From: an uncultured Clostridia bacterium
Lineage (GTDB): Bacteria > Bacillota > Clostridia > Christensenellales > CAG-138
Assembly: GCA_934633695.1 (NCBI GenBank)
Contig: CAKTYT010000002.1
Coordinates: 62,001 to 126,000 of the forward strand
Length of the DNA stretch: 64,000 nucleotides
Direction of reading: 5' to 3'
Part shown: positions 1-8,151 of the stretch, one piece after another
Position numbering within the stretch: position 1 is the stretch's first letter
Layout of the letters: each line of letters begins with the position of its first letter
The notes under the pieces: model-generated
The model's database searches: none
Seen by the model: the letters and a program-made list of their open reading frames with translations, nothing else
What the model was told of the DNA's origin: nothing
Position numbers and translations under genes: made by a program

Positions 1-965
1 TCGTTTTCATCATCGCAATCAATTACATCGGCATTATCATCGTTTTTCTTTTTCCTCCGCTTGCTCCTGCTCTCCGTTTCTCCAAACGGTACGCCGTTAG
101 TGTCGCCGTAACCATTGTAGTCTCCTGCCGTCAAAACGGTATCGTCATGTTCAGGAAAAGAATCATCGTCAAAATTCCTCTCCCGCCTTACCGCCTCCGC
201 TGCATGGCTGTAAAGCTCTTTTTTTCTTTGTCTTGCGGAAATAAACGTTTCCCTTAACGATATGCCGGTAACAAGCATAACGAGAATTATCATTACACCA
301 ACTATAATAACGTAACTTATCCATACCCCGAACAGCTTAATCATAGGCCAGATAACGAATGCCGAGACAGCACCGCCGCCCATTGCTTCCCTGCCATATT
401 CGTACGAACTGGAAACGAACGCAAACCACCTAAGCGGCTTCACATACCCGCCGTATGCTGAAATGTGAATGATCATCATGATGCAGAGTGCAAAAAAGAA
501 CAGCCTTGTCCCGATCCTTCTGTTTCCTGTATCAACGTCTCCTGATGCGATCCTGTAAATTCCGCCTGCAACAAACACGACCGGCACAAGGTACGCTCCG
601 ATGCCTAAAAGCCCCTTAAGCAGCTTAGGGACAAAGGAAAGGATCGCCTCCGGCTGGAAATAAATAAATATACCGAGTACAACGCCGACGATTATTGAAA
701 TGATACCGCCGATTTCAACCATATTCTTTTCTTTTGCATCGAAGAAAGCAACGCTGTCCATGTACTCGCTGTGTTTTCTTCCGCTCTCCTGAGCTCTGTC
801 GGCGGAACTTTTTTGTCCATAATCATTTGAACTCTTTTTCCTGCGGCTGCTCTTTGGGACGTCTATTCCGTCCGAATCACCGCTTGTCTTTCTTTTTCTT
901 GTATTTTGAGATGATGACGTATCCTTTTTTGAACCTGCCGCCGTTTTTCTCCCCTGCGAAGCCAT
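1..965 (-). CDS. ftsK: DNA translocase FtsK/SpoIIIE, N-terminal part (cut by window edge)
   Basis: The reading frame is open from an ATG at 965 to the window edge, about 321 codons. The first 80 residues are basic and Ser/Lys-rich (starting MASQGRKTAAGSKK). Four hydrophobic segments follow between about residues 82 and 245, including the GREAMGGGAVSAFVIWP stretch typical of the FtsK/SpoIIIE 4TM domain, and then a charged linker rich in R, K and D. The ATPase motor and gamma domain lie outside the window. The family pumps chromosomal DNA across the division or sporulation septum. The start is supported by an AAAGGTGG-type ribosome site. A possible -10 (TATAAT, minus strand) lies at 1027-1032, without a strong -35. 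The family call rests on the membrane domain only. Confidence 0.75.
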   Translation of the reverse strand, partial: MASQGRKTAAGSKKDTSSSQNTRKRKTSGDSDGIDVPKSSRRKKSSNDYGQKSSADRAQESGRKHSEYMDSVAFFDAKEKNMVEIGGIISIIVGVVLGIFIYFQPEAILSFVPKLLKGLLGIGAYLVPVVFVAGGIYRIASGDVDTGNRRIGTRLFFFALCIMMIIHISAYGGYVKPLRWFAFVSSSYEYGREAMGGGAVSAFVIWPMIKLFGVWISYVIIVGVMIILVMLVTGISLRETFISARQRKKELYSHAAEAVRRERNFDDDSFPEHDDTVLTAGDYNGYGDTNGVPFGETESRSKRRKKKNDDNADVIDCDDEN

Positions 966-1091
966 GCTGCACCACCTTTCTCCGAAATTTTCATACGCAA
1001 AGTAACATTTATGTATACCGCTCTTTATTATAACTTATTTGGAGCTTAATTGAAAGACCCTTTTTCGTCCGTTTTGCTGAAGTAAGGTAAT

Positions 1092-1126
1092 AAAAAACTG
1101 CCGTCGGGCAAAATGCCGTCAGGCAG
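1092..1126 (-). terminator. Rho-independent terminator after the subtilase gene
   Basis: Read on the minus strand, a CTGCC...GGCAG stem with an inner complementary core is followed by six T residues. It lies just downstream of the stop of the dockerin protease. Confidence 0.7.
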
Positions 1127-1153
1127 TCATCAAAGCATTTAAAGGTTTTTTGC

Positions 1154-3763
1154 TTATGCGAGGCCCAGTGCGGAACGCATAATCATCGTTGCATCGACAA
1201 CAGAAATCTCTCCGTCGCCGTTCACGTCACCTGCTTCAAGGTTAAGACCCGTTTCGGGAATAAGACCCATTGCATAGCGCATTGCGAGTACAGCATCGGT
1301 AATTGTAACGGAACCGTCGCCGTCGATATCGCCGGTTGCAGGAGTTGATGAGGAGGTCAGGCGTACATTATCGAGGTATGCACAGTCATCGTTCCTGTCA
1401 ACACTGCCGTCCTTTGTGTAAGTCCAGCTGAAGGTATAGCTGCCTGCCTGAGCTGCGGTGTAGGTGTAGCTGTCCCAGTTAAGCTCACCCGACTTTGCAA
1501 ACTGCTCAGTGCCGTTGACAGCAAATTTGAGTTTGTCATAGTTACTTTCACTGCTTACCTTGTAATCAAAGCTCAGCGTGTCGCCTGCCTGCATCTGAAC
1601 GGTGAGTGTTACTGCGGAGGAGCTGTTTGAAACGCCTTCATTGCTGCTCTTTGCATAGTCACCTGCACATACCCAAGGATACTGGCCGTTGCTGTCGAAT
1701 ACGAGCCTGCCGCCTTCAACGTTGAGAGCGGAACCGAGAGTATGTCCGATTTTAACGTTCTTGACCCATGCCCTGTCTTCGCCCTGTGCACCGCTTGCAT
1801 CCTTTACGAACTCAAACCTGACTTCAAAGGTTCCGTCCTGAGGAGCATAGTATTCATAGGTCACAAAGCCGTTTGTGCTTGTCTCCGAGAGTACGGTTTC
1901 GCCGTTAATAACGAGCCTGAATGTATCTCCCGCACCTGCATCGACACGGTAATCAAACCTTACGGACATGTTTTGCTGCAGCTCAACGTTTGCCTTGAGG
2001 GTGGAAACACTGTTGTTTACGCCTGCATTGCCGCTCTTTGCACCATTGCCCTCTTCGTCAATGACCCAGGGATAGAGTGCATCATTTTCAAACTGTACGG
2101 CAGAACCTTCTGCATTGACAGCGGAATCAAGAGTACCGAATACGGCAACATTGCTGATGTATGCCTTATCATCGCCCTGAGCACCGCTTGCATCCTTGAC
2201 AAATTCCCAAGTGAGGAGCTTTTCACCGCATCCGGGGATGATTCCGTCAAACAAGCCTTCTGCATTACCGTTTGTTTCAAAAATAACCTCGCCGTCAACA
2301 CAGAACCTCAGCTTGTCGCCCTGTGCAGCACTTACGCGATAGTTAAATGTAATCCTCTGGTTTGCACCGAGGCTTGCATTTGCACTGAGGGTCGAGGTCG
2401 AGTTGTCAACGCCTGCATTGCCGCTTGCTGCGATACCGTCTTCGCAGCTCCAGGGATACTGACCTGCGGAGAAGAAGTTAAGGATACGCTCTGTTGACTC
2501 ACTGTTGAGCGAAGCAAACTTGAGAATGTCCCTGACGCAAAGCAGACCTGCACCGCCGCCCGCAAGAACGGGAGCACTTGCATTGCCCTTAATCGCTTCG
2601 CAAACTGCATCGGGTGTCATGTTCTTATTAAAGCTCTTGAGCATTGCCGCAACACCGGCAACGTGGGGGGTCGCCATGCTCGTACCGTCGAGATTGCGGT
2701 AACCGCCGCCCTTGGCCGCACTTCTGATGTTGACGCCGGGAGCGGTAATATCAACACAGGTACCGGTGTTGGAGAAGTAGGCCATTGCCTTCGATGAATC
2801 GTGTGCGGCAACGGTAATTGCTCTTTCAACATTGCCGGGGCAGTAATTCATTGCATTGCCGCTGTCGTTGCCCGATGCAACGCAGTAAACAGTGCCTGCA
2901 TCGGAACCGTTTTCGATTACCTCGGTGTACACGGGATGACCCTGTTCGTTGCAGGGACCTCTGAGACTGAGGTTTACCGCATCCGCACCATTGAGGTACG
3001 CATATTCCATAGCTGCCGCAATATTGACTGTATCGCCATAGCCCTCGCTGTCAAGTGCTTTAAGGGGCATGACCTTGACATTGGGAAGAGTGCCGTCAAG
3101 GACAGTACCTGCAACATGAGTGCCGTGGTAGTGATCGTCTTCAGGGTCTGCATCGTTGTTCTCAAAGTCGTAGCCTGCAACGAGCCTGCCGGCAAGGAAC
3201 TCATGATCGCTGTCGCAGCCGGTATCGACAACCGCAACAACAACCTCGGGAAGGTTGTTTACACTGCCGACTTCACCGAGAAGCCATTCATTATAGTTGA
3301 ATGCATTTACATGGTCATCGCCGTAGCCCCAGGAAAGGAAGCTGTCCTCACCGGGAGTCTGGCAGATGCTCATGATGGTATCGGGAGCAACGTATTCAAC
3401 GCCCTTCTGCTTTTCGTAAACTTCGGCAGCCTTCTTTGCCTCTTCGACGGAAGCATACTGAATTACATGCCAGTCATTGTGACCGCTTACGTGAGCAACA
3501 CTGCCGGTATAATCCGGTTCTTCAACACTCTTTACGATAATGCGTGCATTTGCATACGGTTCGGTATCCGCATTTTTCTTTGCATCGGCAATTTCATATT
3601 TCTTTGCCATTGCGTTGAACCTGCTCGTAAAATCAAGCAGTTCTTCAATTTTCGCTGCTCTTTCGGCAGCGGTCATCCCGTTATCGCTTTCTGCGGAAAC
3701 AACGGGGATGAGAGTCAGGCACATGATAATGCTCAAAAGCAGTGCCAAAAACTTCTTCATCAT
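1154..3763 (-). CDS. Secreted subtilisin-like (S8) protease with C-terminal dockerin
   Basis: An 869-aa exported serine protease. The first ATG after GGAGG is at 3763 (a second ATG follows at 3760) and opens a signal peptide, MMKKFLALLLSIIMCLTLIP, ending near VSA. A propeptide-like region leads into an S8 domain with Asp in AVVDTG (about residue 180), His in HGTHVAG (about 216) and Ser in GTSMATPHVAG (about 357). Three homologous modules of about 120 aa follow, each opening with a YPW motif and containing a KDASGAQG- or KDGSVDRN-type loop; they look like beta-sandwich binding domains. The C-terminus is a type I dockerin with two calcium-loop repeats (DIDGDGSVTITDA and DVNGDGEISVVDA) and MRxALGL helices. 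It presumably docks on a cohesin such as the one encoded at 7093-7860. The catalytic triad looks complete, so activity is expected. Confidence 0.93.
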   Translation of the reverse strand: MMKKFLALLLSIIMCLTLIPVVSAESDNGMTAAERAAKIEELLDFTSRFNAMAKKYEIADAKKNADTEPYANARIIVKSVEEPDYTGSVAHVSGHNDWHVIQYASVEEAKKAAEVYEKQKGVEYVAPDTIMSICQTPGEDSFLSWGYGDDHVNAFNYNEWLLGEVGSVNNLPEVVVAVVDTGCDSDHEFLAGRLVAGYDFENNDADPEDDHYHGTHVAGTVLDGTLPNVKVMPLKALDSEGYGDTVNIAAAMEYAYLNGADAVNLSLRGPCNEQGHPVYTEVIENGSDAGTVYCVASGNDSGNAMNYCPGNVERAITVAAHDSSKAMAYFSNTGTCVDITAPGVNIRSAAKGGGYRNLDGTSMATPHVAGVAAMLKSFNKNMTPDAVCEAIKGNASAPVLAGGGAGLLCVRDILKFASLNSESTERILNFFSAGQYPWSCEDGIAASGNAGVDNSTSTLSANASLGANQRITFNYRVSAAQGDKLRFCVDGEVIFETNGNAEGLFDGIIPGCGEKLLTWEFVKDASGAQGDDKAYISNVAVFGTLDSAVNAEGSAVQFENDALYPWVIDEEGNGAKSGNAGVNNSVSTLKANVELQQNMSVRFDYRVDAGAGDTFRLVINGETVLSETSTNGFVTYEYYAPQDGTFEVRFEFVKDASGAQGEDRAWVKNVKIGHTLGSALNVEGGRLVFDSNGQYPWVCAGDYAKSSNEGVSNSSSAVTLTVQMQAGDTLSFDYKVSSESNYDKLKFAVNGTEQFAKSGELNWDSYTYTAAQAGSYTFSWTYTKDGSVDRNDDCAYLDNVRLTSSSTPATGDIDGDGSVTITDAVLAMRYAMGLIPETGLNLEAGDVNGDGEISVVDATMIMRSALGLA

Positions 3764-3817
3764 TTCTTCCTCCACGTTTTTTATTTGATTCGCCGTTTCA
3801 AACCGCAAATCCATATT

Positions 3818-3846
3818 ATTATATCATCTTCGGCGTATATTGACAA
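3818..3846 (-). promoter_or_regulatory. Promoter of the dockerin protease
   Basis: On the minus strand TTGTCA (3841-3846) and TATAAT (3818-3823) are separated by exactly 17 bp, about 55 bp upstream of the start codon. Confidence 0.75.
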
Positions 3847-3961
3847 GTATAAATTATCCCTTATCGGCAGGCCAATCCCGCCTCACGATGCAAAGCGACT
3901 GCGTGTGACCGTGATGCCGTATGGCTATCCCACACATGTCCGATGAATCGTGGATAGACTG

Positions 3962-4387
3962 TCAGTGCGAGCTGCCGAATACATCATCCCTGCCGGGTTG
4001 GGCAAACAGTTCTCCGAATTTGATTTTTCCGAACATACCGAACCTGTATGTTCTTCCAACGATGACCGAATATCCGTCTCTGTGTTCCAGACTGACAATA
4101 ATTGCATCTGACTCCTTTCCCTCGGACACGACGGACCCGTTCCAAGCAATTCCGCTGACTTTGAGCTCACCTTTCAGAGCTGATTTCCGGTGAGCCTCAA
4201 CCAAGCCGTCAATTACCTTTTTTGAATCAGGGAATTCGATTCCGTCGTGAACCGCAGTCGCTGCCGCCGTACCATCCGGTCTTAGGATCGCTCCTACGGG
4301 ATAAAATTCTTTGTTTTTCACAAGCAGCTTTTCCACCGGCGGCAAAATAAAATTGAGCAGTGTTTCGCAGTCTTCTTTTGGCGTCAT
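3962..4387 (-). CDS. Conserved hypothetical protein, 141 aa
   Basis: A complete small soluble protein starting MTPKEDCETLLNFILPPVEK, with GGAG nine bases before the ATG. It has no signal peptide or membrane segment. The pattern (EFYPVGAIL, GIEFPDSKKVIDGL, a central KGELKVSGIAW strand, HRDGYSVIVGRTYRF, KIKFGELFAQPG near the end) resembles a widespread uncharacterised family of small alpha/beta proteins in gut bacteria. I recognise the general look but cannot assign a function. It lies between two dockerin-protein genes on the same strand, but its cytoplasmic nature suggests it is not part of the surface system. Confidence 0.7.
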   Translation of the reverse strand: MTPKEDCETLLNFILPPVEKLLVKNKEFYPVGAILRPDGTAAATAVHDGIEFPDSKKVIDGLVEAHRKSALKGELKVSGIAWNGSVVSEGKESDAIIVSLEHRDGYSVIVGRTYRFGMFGKIKFGELFAQPGRDDVFGSSH

Positions 4388-4462
4388 GGCTATATTCTCC
4401 TTATTTGTAATGCTGACTTATTCGACCGGAGTTAGTTAAAAAACATTGTCATATGGCTGTTT

Positions 4463-4507
4463 AGTATGTGAAACGCCCAAATCTTTTCGTTCGGGCGTTT
4501 ACATACT
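4463..4507 (-). terminator. Long hairpin downstream of the 4514-6835 gene
   Basis: Arms AGTATGT plus AAACGCCC pair with GGGCGTTT plus ACATACT. Only a short T run follows, so termination is likely but not certain. Confidence 0.5.
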
Positions 4508-4513
4508 GAATTA

Positions 4514-6835
4514 TTATTTTGTAGGGAGAATTGTCGCCCAACGCATAATTACGAGTGCGTCAGCGGCATCGACGGTGCCGTCCCCGTTGACATCAGCCAC
4601 TGCAAGCTGCTCATCCGTCAAAGTCTCAATGCCCATCGCATACCTGAGTGTCATGAGAGCATCCGTAATCTCAACAACACCGTTGCCGTCAACGTCACCC
4701 TCAATTGGCTGAGGTTCGGGATTGTAATCGATAATTTCGACATCGACCGCTGCAAGCTCGCCATAACGGTAAACAGTAAAGATATAGCTCTTTCCCGCTT
4801 CGAAGCTGTAATCATCATTTCTTCCGTCTGCCGAGCCTATATCGCTGACGTATTCAATGACAGGACCATCCTCCGACCAATACCTTGGGTTGACAATGCA
4901 CCAGTCATAGACGCCTGCCGGGATGATATTAGTTGCGGATTCGTTGTAATAGACAACATCATCCTCTGTCATGAAGTCGCCATCTGCATTTTCCGGAACC
5001 TTGTACTCAAAAAGTGCATATTCCGAAACGGCACCCTCTGCACCGTAAGCAAATACCGTATTGCCGGGCAGGATTGTGTTGCCGTATTCGACTGCATCGG
5101 CATCGAGAAGCATCTGGAAGCCGGAACCATCGAGCATAACTTCGTCAATTACCCTAAGCGTTACAGATACCATGCTGAGGTCAAAATACATTGAAGCCAC
5201 GGTGATATTTGCTGCAATTTCCGCTCCGTTGTAATCCCATCCGGTAAAAGCATAGCCCTCATGCACGGGAGCGTCGGGATAATCCTGTTCGGTAAGCACA
5301 TAACCCCTTTCAACCTCAACCGTTGAAATAATCTCATTTGTCAAACCATCGACGAAAGAAACAACCGGGTTCGTCTCCTCGCCGGGGTCGGAAACTTCGA
5401 GGTCATTCTCAATAAACATGCCGACAATGCTTCCTCCGTTTCCGATAACACCGCATTCGGTCACTGCTGCCGTGCGGGGATCAACAATTGTGAGGCCTGT
5501 CACATCATAGTCTGAGAATCTGCCCCAATAGAGCCTGCCTGTATTGTGATCAAATGCAAGCGACTGCTCTCTCTTCAGACCAAGACCCGTTGTACCGACA
5601 AGGGTTCCGACACCCGTGGCAAGGTCAACGGTGTAGAGTCTGCTGTCACTGCCGTACGATTCAGTGAGAGTGTATGCAGTGCCGTCAGTACTGATCGCAA
5701 GTGCGGCGGGCGTAGCACTGCCGCAAACTACGGGAGCAACTGCCGTAAGCGTTCCGCTCAATCGGTCAACCGTGTAGAGTGTACGGACGTTTTCTTCGTT
5801 AATGCCAAGGGCGTAGAGCGTCTGCGTGCTGTGGTCATATGCCATGTCGCGGATGGTGATATTACCCGCTTCGGCACCCATCGTAACTTCCTTCGATGCA
5901 AAATCCATCTTAAAGAACTGCTTTGAGGTGTTAAAGCCGTAAACCACGCCGCCTGCAAATTCAGCCGCTGCGATAGTCAAGCCGTTAAGATCGATCACAG
6001 TGGTAAAATTCGGTGAAAGGTCGGTGAAAGTCATGAAATTTCCACCCATGCTGCCGTAAAGCACAACGGGGGGAAGTCCTTCGGTAACGGTGACATTGCA
6101 TTCTGCCGCTGCACCGCCGTCAACCGTTTCGATGGTTATTACTGCATTGCCGACTGCAACGCCGTATACGAGACCGTTTTCATTTACAGTTGCGATGCCT
6201 TCATCGGAAGAAGTGAAAGTCACTTCCTTGTTGAATGTGTTTGCCGGAAGGACGTTCCATACCAGCTGAACCATTCTGCCGGATTCAACGGAAATATTCT
6301 CGTCAACAGTGATTTCACTGCTGAGCACGGGGGCACCTACATAAACATTGTCAAGCCATACGGTGTCATCGTTTCTGTCAACGCTCGAATCCTTTTGATA
6401 GGTCCACTCGAGCGTATGCTCGCCTGCGGTAAGTGCATAACTGAAATTTGACCAGTCAATAACATCTGAATAAGTTGCGATCGTTGTGCCGTCGATTTTA
6501 AACATAAACTTGTCATAAGTTCTTTCAGTGCTGACTTTATAGTCAAACGATACGATTTCACCCTCATTTGCTGTGACAGTGGCAGTCACTGTACTGGCAG
6601 AGCTGCCAACTCCCTGGTTTGTTGAAGCAGCCCAATGATTTTCGCCGTCAACGGCAAAAGGATACTCCCCTTCGCTGACGAATTCGATCGTTCCGCCCTC
6701 AACATTCAATGCCTGGCTGAGTGTGAGGCCATCTCTGCCGGCAGGGGGTACAACTTTACTTTCTGCAAAAACGGGAATTGTTACAACAGAAATCGCCATA
6801 ACAATTGCCATGAGCAGTGCAAAAGTTCTTTTCAT
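4514..6835 (-). CDS. Secreted modular protein: binding module, Big_2, propeller-like region, InlB-type repeat, dockerin
   Basis: 773 aa with a clear signal peptide (MKRTFALLMAIVMAISVVTI...VFA). Modules in order: a YPF/SNQG module like those of the neighbouring protease (about 35-165); a bacterial Ig-like Big_2 domain (VENISVESG..., SSDEGIATVNENGLVYG, about 170-250); a region with repeated MAYDHSTQTLYALG- and LAFDHNTGRLYWGR-like strands suggestive of a beta-propeller (about 255-490); an InlB B-type repeat (VSFVDGLTNEI...GYAFTGWDYNG); a further beta-rich domain; and a C-terminal dockerin (DVDGNGVVEITDA and DVNGDGTVDAADA). No enzyme motif was seen, so it is probably a binding or structural partner attached through cohesin. 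Its closest relative in the window is the protein at 52946-54805, which has a wall/membrane anchor instead of the dockerin. Confidence 0.85.
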   Translation of the reverse strand: MKRTFALLMAIVMAISVVTIPVFAESKVVPPAGRDGLTLSQALNVEGGTIEFVSEGEYPFAVDGENHWAASTNQGVGSSASTVTATVTANEGEIVSFDYKVSTERTYDKFMFKIDGTTIATYSDVIDWSNFSYALTAGEHTLEWTYQKDSSVDRNDDTVWLDNVYVGAPVLSSEITVDENISVESGRMVQLVWNVLPANTFNKEVTFTSSDEGIATVNENGLVYGVAVGNAVITIETVDGGAAAECNVTVTEGLPPVVLYGSMGGNFMTFTDLSPNFTTVIDLNGLTIAAAEFAGGVVYGFNTSKQFFKMDFASKEVTMGAEAGNITIRDMAYDHSTQTLYALGINEENVRTLYTVDRLSGTLTAVAPVVCGSATPAALAISTDGTAYTLTESYGSDSRLYTVDLATGVGTLVGTTGLGLKREQSLAFDHNTGRLYWGRFSDYDVTGLTIVDPRTAAVTECGVIGNGGSIVGMFIENDLEVSDPGEETNPVVSFVDGLTNEIISTVEVERGYVLTEQDYPDAPVHEGYAFTGWDYNGAEIAANITVASMYFDLSMVSVTLRVIDEVMLDGSGFQMLLDADAVEYGNTILPGNTVFAYGAEGAVSEYALFEYKVPENADGDFMTEDDVVYYNESATNIIPAGVYDWCIVNPRYWSEDGPVIEYVSDIGSADGRNDDYSFEAGKSYIFTVYRYGELAAVDVEIIDYNPEPQPIEGDVDGNGVVEITDALMTLRYAMGIETLTDEQLAVADVNGDGTVDAADALVIMRWATILPTK

Positions 6836-6899
6836 TTACTTTTCTCCTTCTCTGTACACCTTAATTTATCCGATACATATAATAGATTCGGACCGTTTT

Positions 6900-6928
6900 A
6901 TTATACCAGTCATTCATGGGTGCCGCAA
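6900..6928 (-). promoter_or_regulatory. Promoter of the 4514-6835 gene
   Basis: On the minus strand TTGCGG (6923-6928) is 17 bp from TATAAT (6900-6905). The start codon lies about 65 bp downstream, preceded by AGAAGGAG. Confidence 0.6.
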
Positions 6929-7029
6929 GTGTCAATTCCGATTATGCTGCGGAAAAGCAGACAGTATCCGGATTTTGCTTCGGCATGTACCGTTCTGCCA
7001 AGCTGTGAAGCAAACCTGTTAAATTACAG

Positions 7030-7067
7030 AAAAATAGGCTGCCGCAGAAAGCTCTTCCGCAGCAGCC
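7030..7067 (-). terminator. Terminator of the cohesin gene
   Basis: On the minus strand GGCTGC...GCAGCC encloses further pairing and is followed by TATTTTTC, directly after the stop of the cohesin gene. Confidence 0.65.
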
Positions 7068-7092
7068 CCGATACTATTCAATTAAGGTTTTG

Positions 7093-7860
7093 TCAGTCTT
7101 CCTTCTTCCTGAAGATTACGATACCTGCACCTGCTGCAAGTGCCGCAACGCCTGCACCGATGATGCTGATTGCACCGGTGGAAGGTGCCGGAGGCGTGGT
7201 GGGTTCAGCAGTGGGTTCGCCGGGAACCTCAGTGGGCTCAGCAGGAACTTCAGTGGGAACCTCGGTGGGTTCAACGGGAACTTCAGTGGGAACCTCGGTA
7301 GGCTCAACGGGAACTTCAGTGGGAACCTCGGTAGGCTCAACGGGAACCTCAGTTTCAGTTGCGGGAACTACGACTGCACCATTGACAGGAGTATTCTCTA
7401 CGGGAATCGAATCTAAGTCGGGCATGTAGGAGAACTCTTTTACCTGGAGAGCAAGTTCAATGGTCGTGCCGGGTTCAACAGCTTCGCTGACGGTGAAGTT
7501 AGCGGTGAAAAAAGTACCCTGAGCAGTGAGTGGTTCGGTGGGCATCATAACGCCGAGACGAATGGAGTTGTTCTCATCGTTCTGACTGATAAGAGCCATA
7601 CCGCCGCCGGGCAGATTCGAAAGAGCTTCGCCCTTTTCAATGCCGTTGAGGGTGAGCTTAGTATTGTCAAAATCGACCCAGATGTTGACAGAATGAACGG
7701 CAAATTCGCCTGTAACGTTCAAGCTGACATCGACGGTTTCACCGGGCTGTGCATTGACGGTTTCAACAGCGATAACAACATCGTTTTCAGCTGCTGCGGG
7801 AATCGCAATGAGGCATACAGCCATCATTGCTGCAAGTGCGAGTGCAAAAATCTTTTTCAT
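7093..7860 (-). CDS. Cell-surface anchored cohesin-domain protein (scaffoldin-like)
   Basis: 255 aa: a signal peptide (MKKIFALALAAMMAVCLIAI...AAA), one cohesin domain (about 27-165: VNAQPGETVDVSLNVTG, VWVDF-type strand NIWVDFDNTKLTLNG, GTFFTANFTV, PVNGAVVV), a threonine/proline spacer with an 11-residue repeat (VPVEPTEVPTE), and the C-terminus PSTG + hydrophobic segment + FRKKED. That tail is either a sortase-type signal with an unusual PSTG box or a plain membrane anchor. Cohesins bind dockerins, so this is the probable surface receptor for the dockerin proteins at 1154, 4514 and 16337. Only one cohesin is present, so it is an anchor rather than a multi-enzyme scaffold. It is preceded by AAAGGAG. 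Confidence 0.85.
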   Translation of the reverse strand: MKKIFALALAAMMAVCLIAIPAAAENDVVIAVETVNAQPGETVDVSLNVTGEFAVHSVNIWVDFDNTKLTLNGIEKGEALSNLPGGGMALISQNDENNSIRLGVMMPTEPLTAQGTFFTANFTVSEAVEPGTTIELALQVKEFSYMPDLDSIPVENTPVNGAVVVPATETEVPVEPTEVPTEVPVEPTEVPTEVPVEPTEVPTEVPAEPTEVPGEPTAEPTTPPAPSTGAISIIGAGVAALAAGAGIVIFRKKED

Positions 7861-7914
7861 TTTATTTGCTCCTTTCCACCCGTGAAATTTTTTCTTCTCG
7901 GGTGATTCGCTGAG

Positions 7915-7943
7915 AGTGTACCACAGGTTTCTCGGTTTTGCAA
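7915..7943 (-). promoter_or_regulatory. Promoter of the cohesin gene
   Basis: On the minus strand TTGCAA (7938-7943) and TACACT (7915-7920) have a 17-bp spacer, about 55 bp before the start codon. Confidence 0.65.
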
Positions 7944-8074
7944 GCGTTTTTCATTGACCAAACGTGATAAATTTTATCCACTTTTGGAAAAAACTCAGCA
8001 TTCATCGAATAATTCAGAAAAAGTCCACATTATTAAATATGCTTTCAGTGCCTGTAATATCATTATTGTACACA

Positions 8075-8106
8075 AAAATAAGGCACATTCGTGACATGAA
8101 TGTGCC
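8075..8106 (-). terminator. Terminator of the MATE gene
   Basis: GGCACATTC (8082-8090) pairs with GAATGTGCC (8098-8106). On the minus strand it is followed by TTATTTTTGT. Confidence 0.8.
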
Positions 8107-8151
8107 CTAAATGAGAATTCGAGATTCGGTAAACGTTGTTATTTTTTTACA

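Noticed and set aside
1742..3946. Long plus-strand open frames (251 and 381 codons) opposite the protease gene
   Set aside because: They are antisense shadows of the repetitive, codon-biased protease gene, with no start signals or recognisable motifs.
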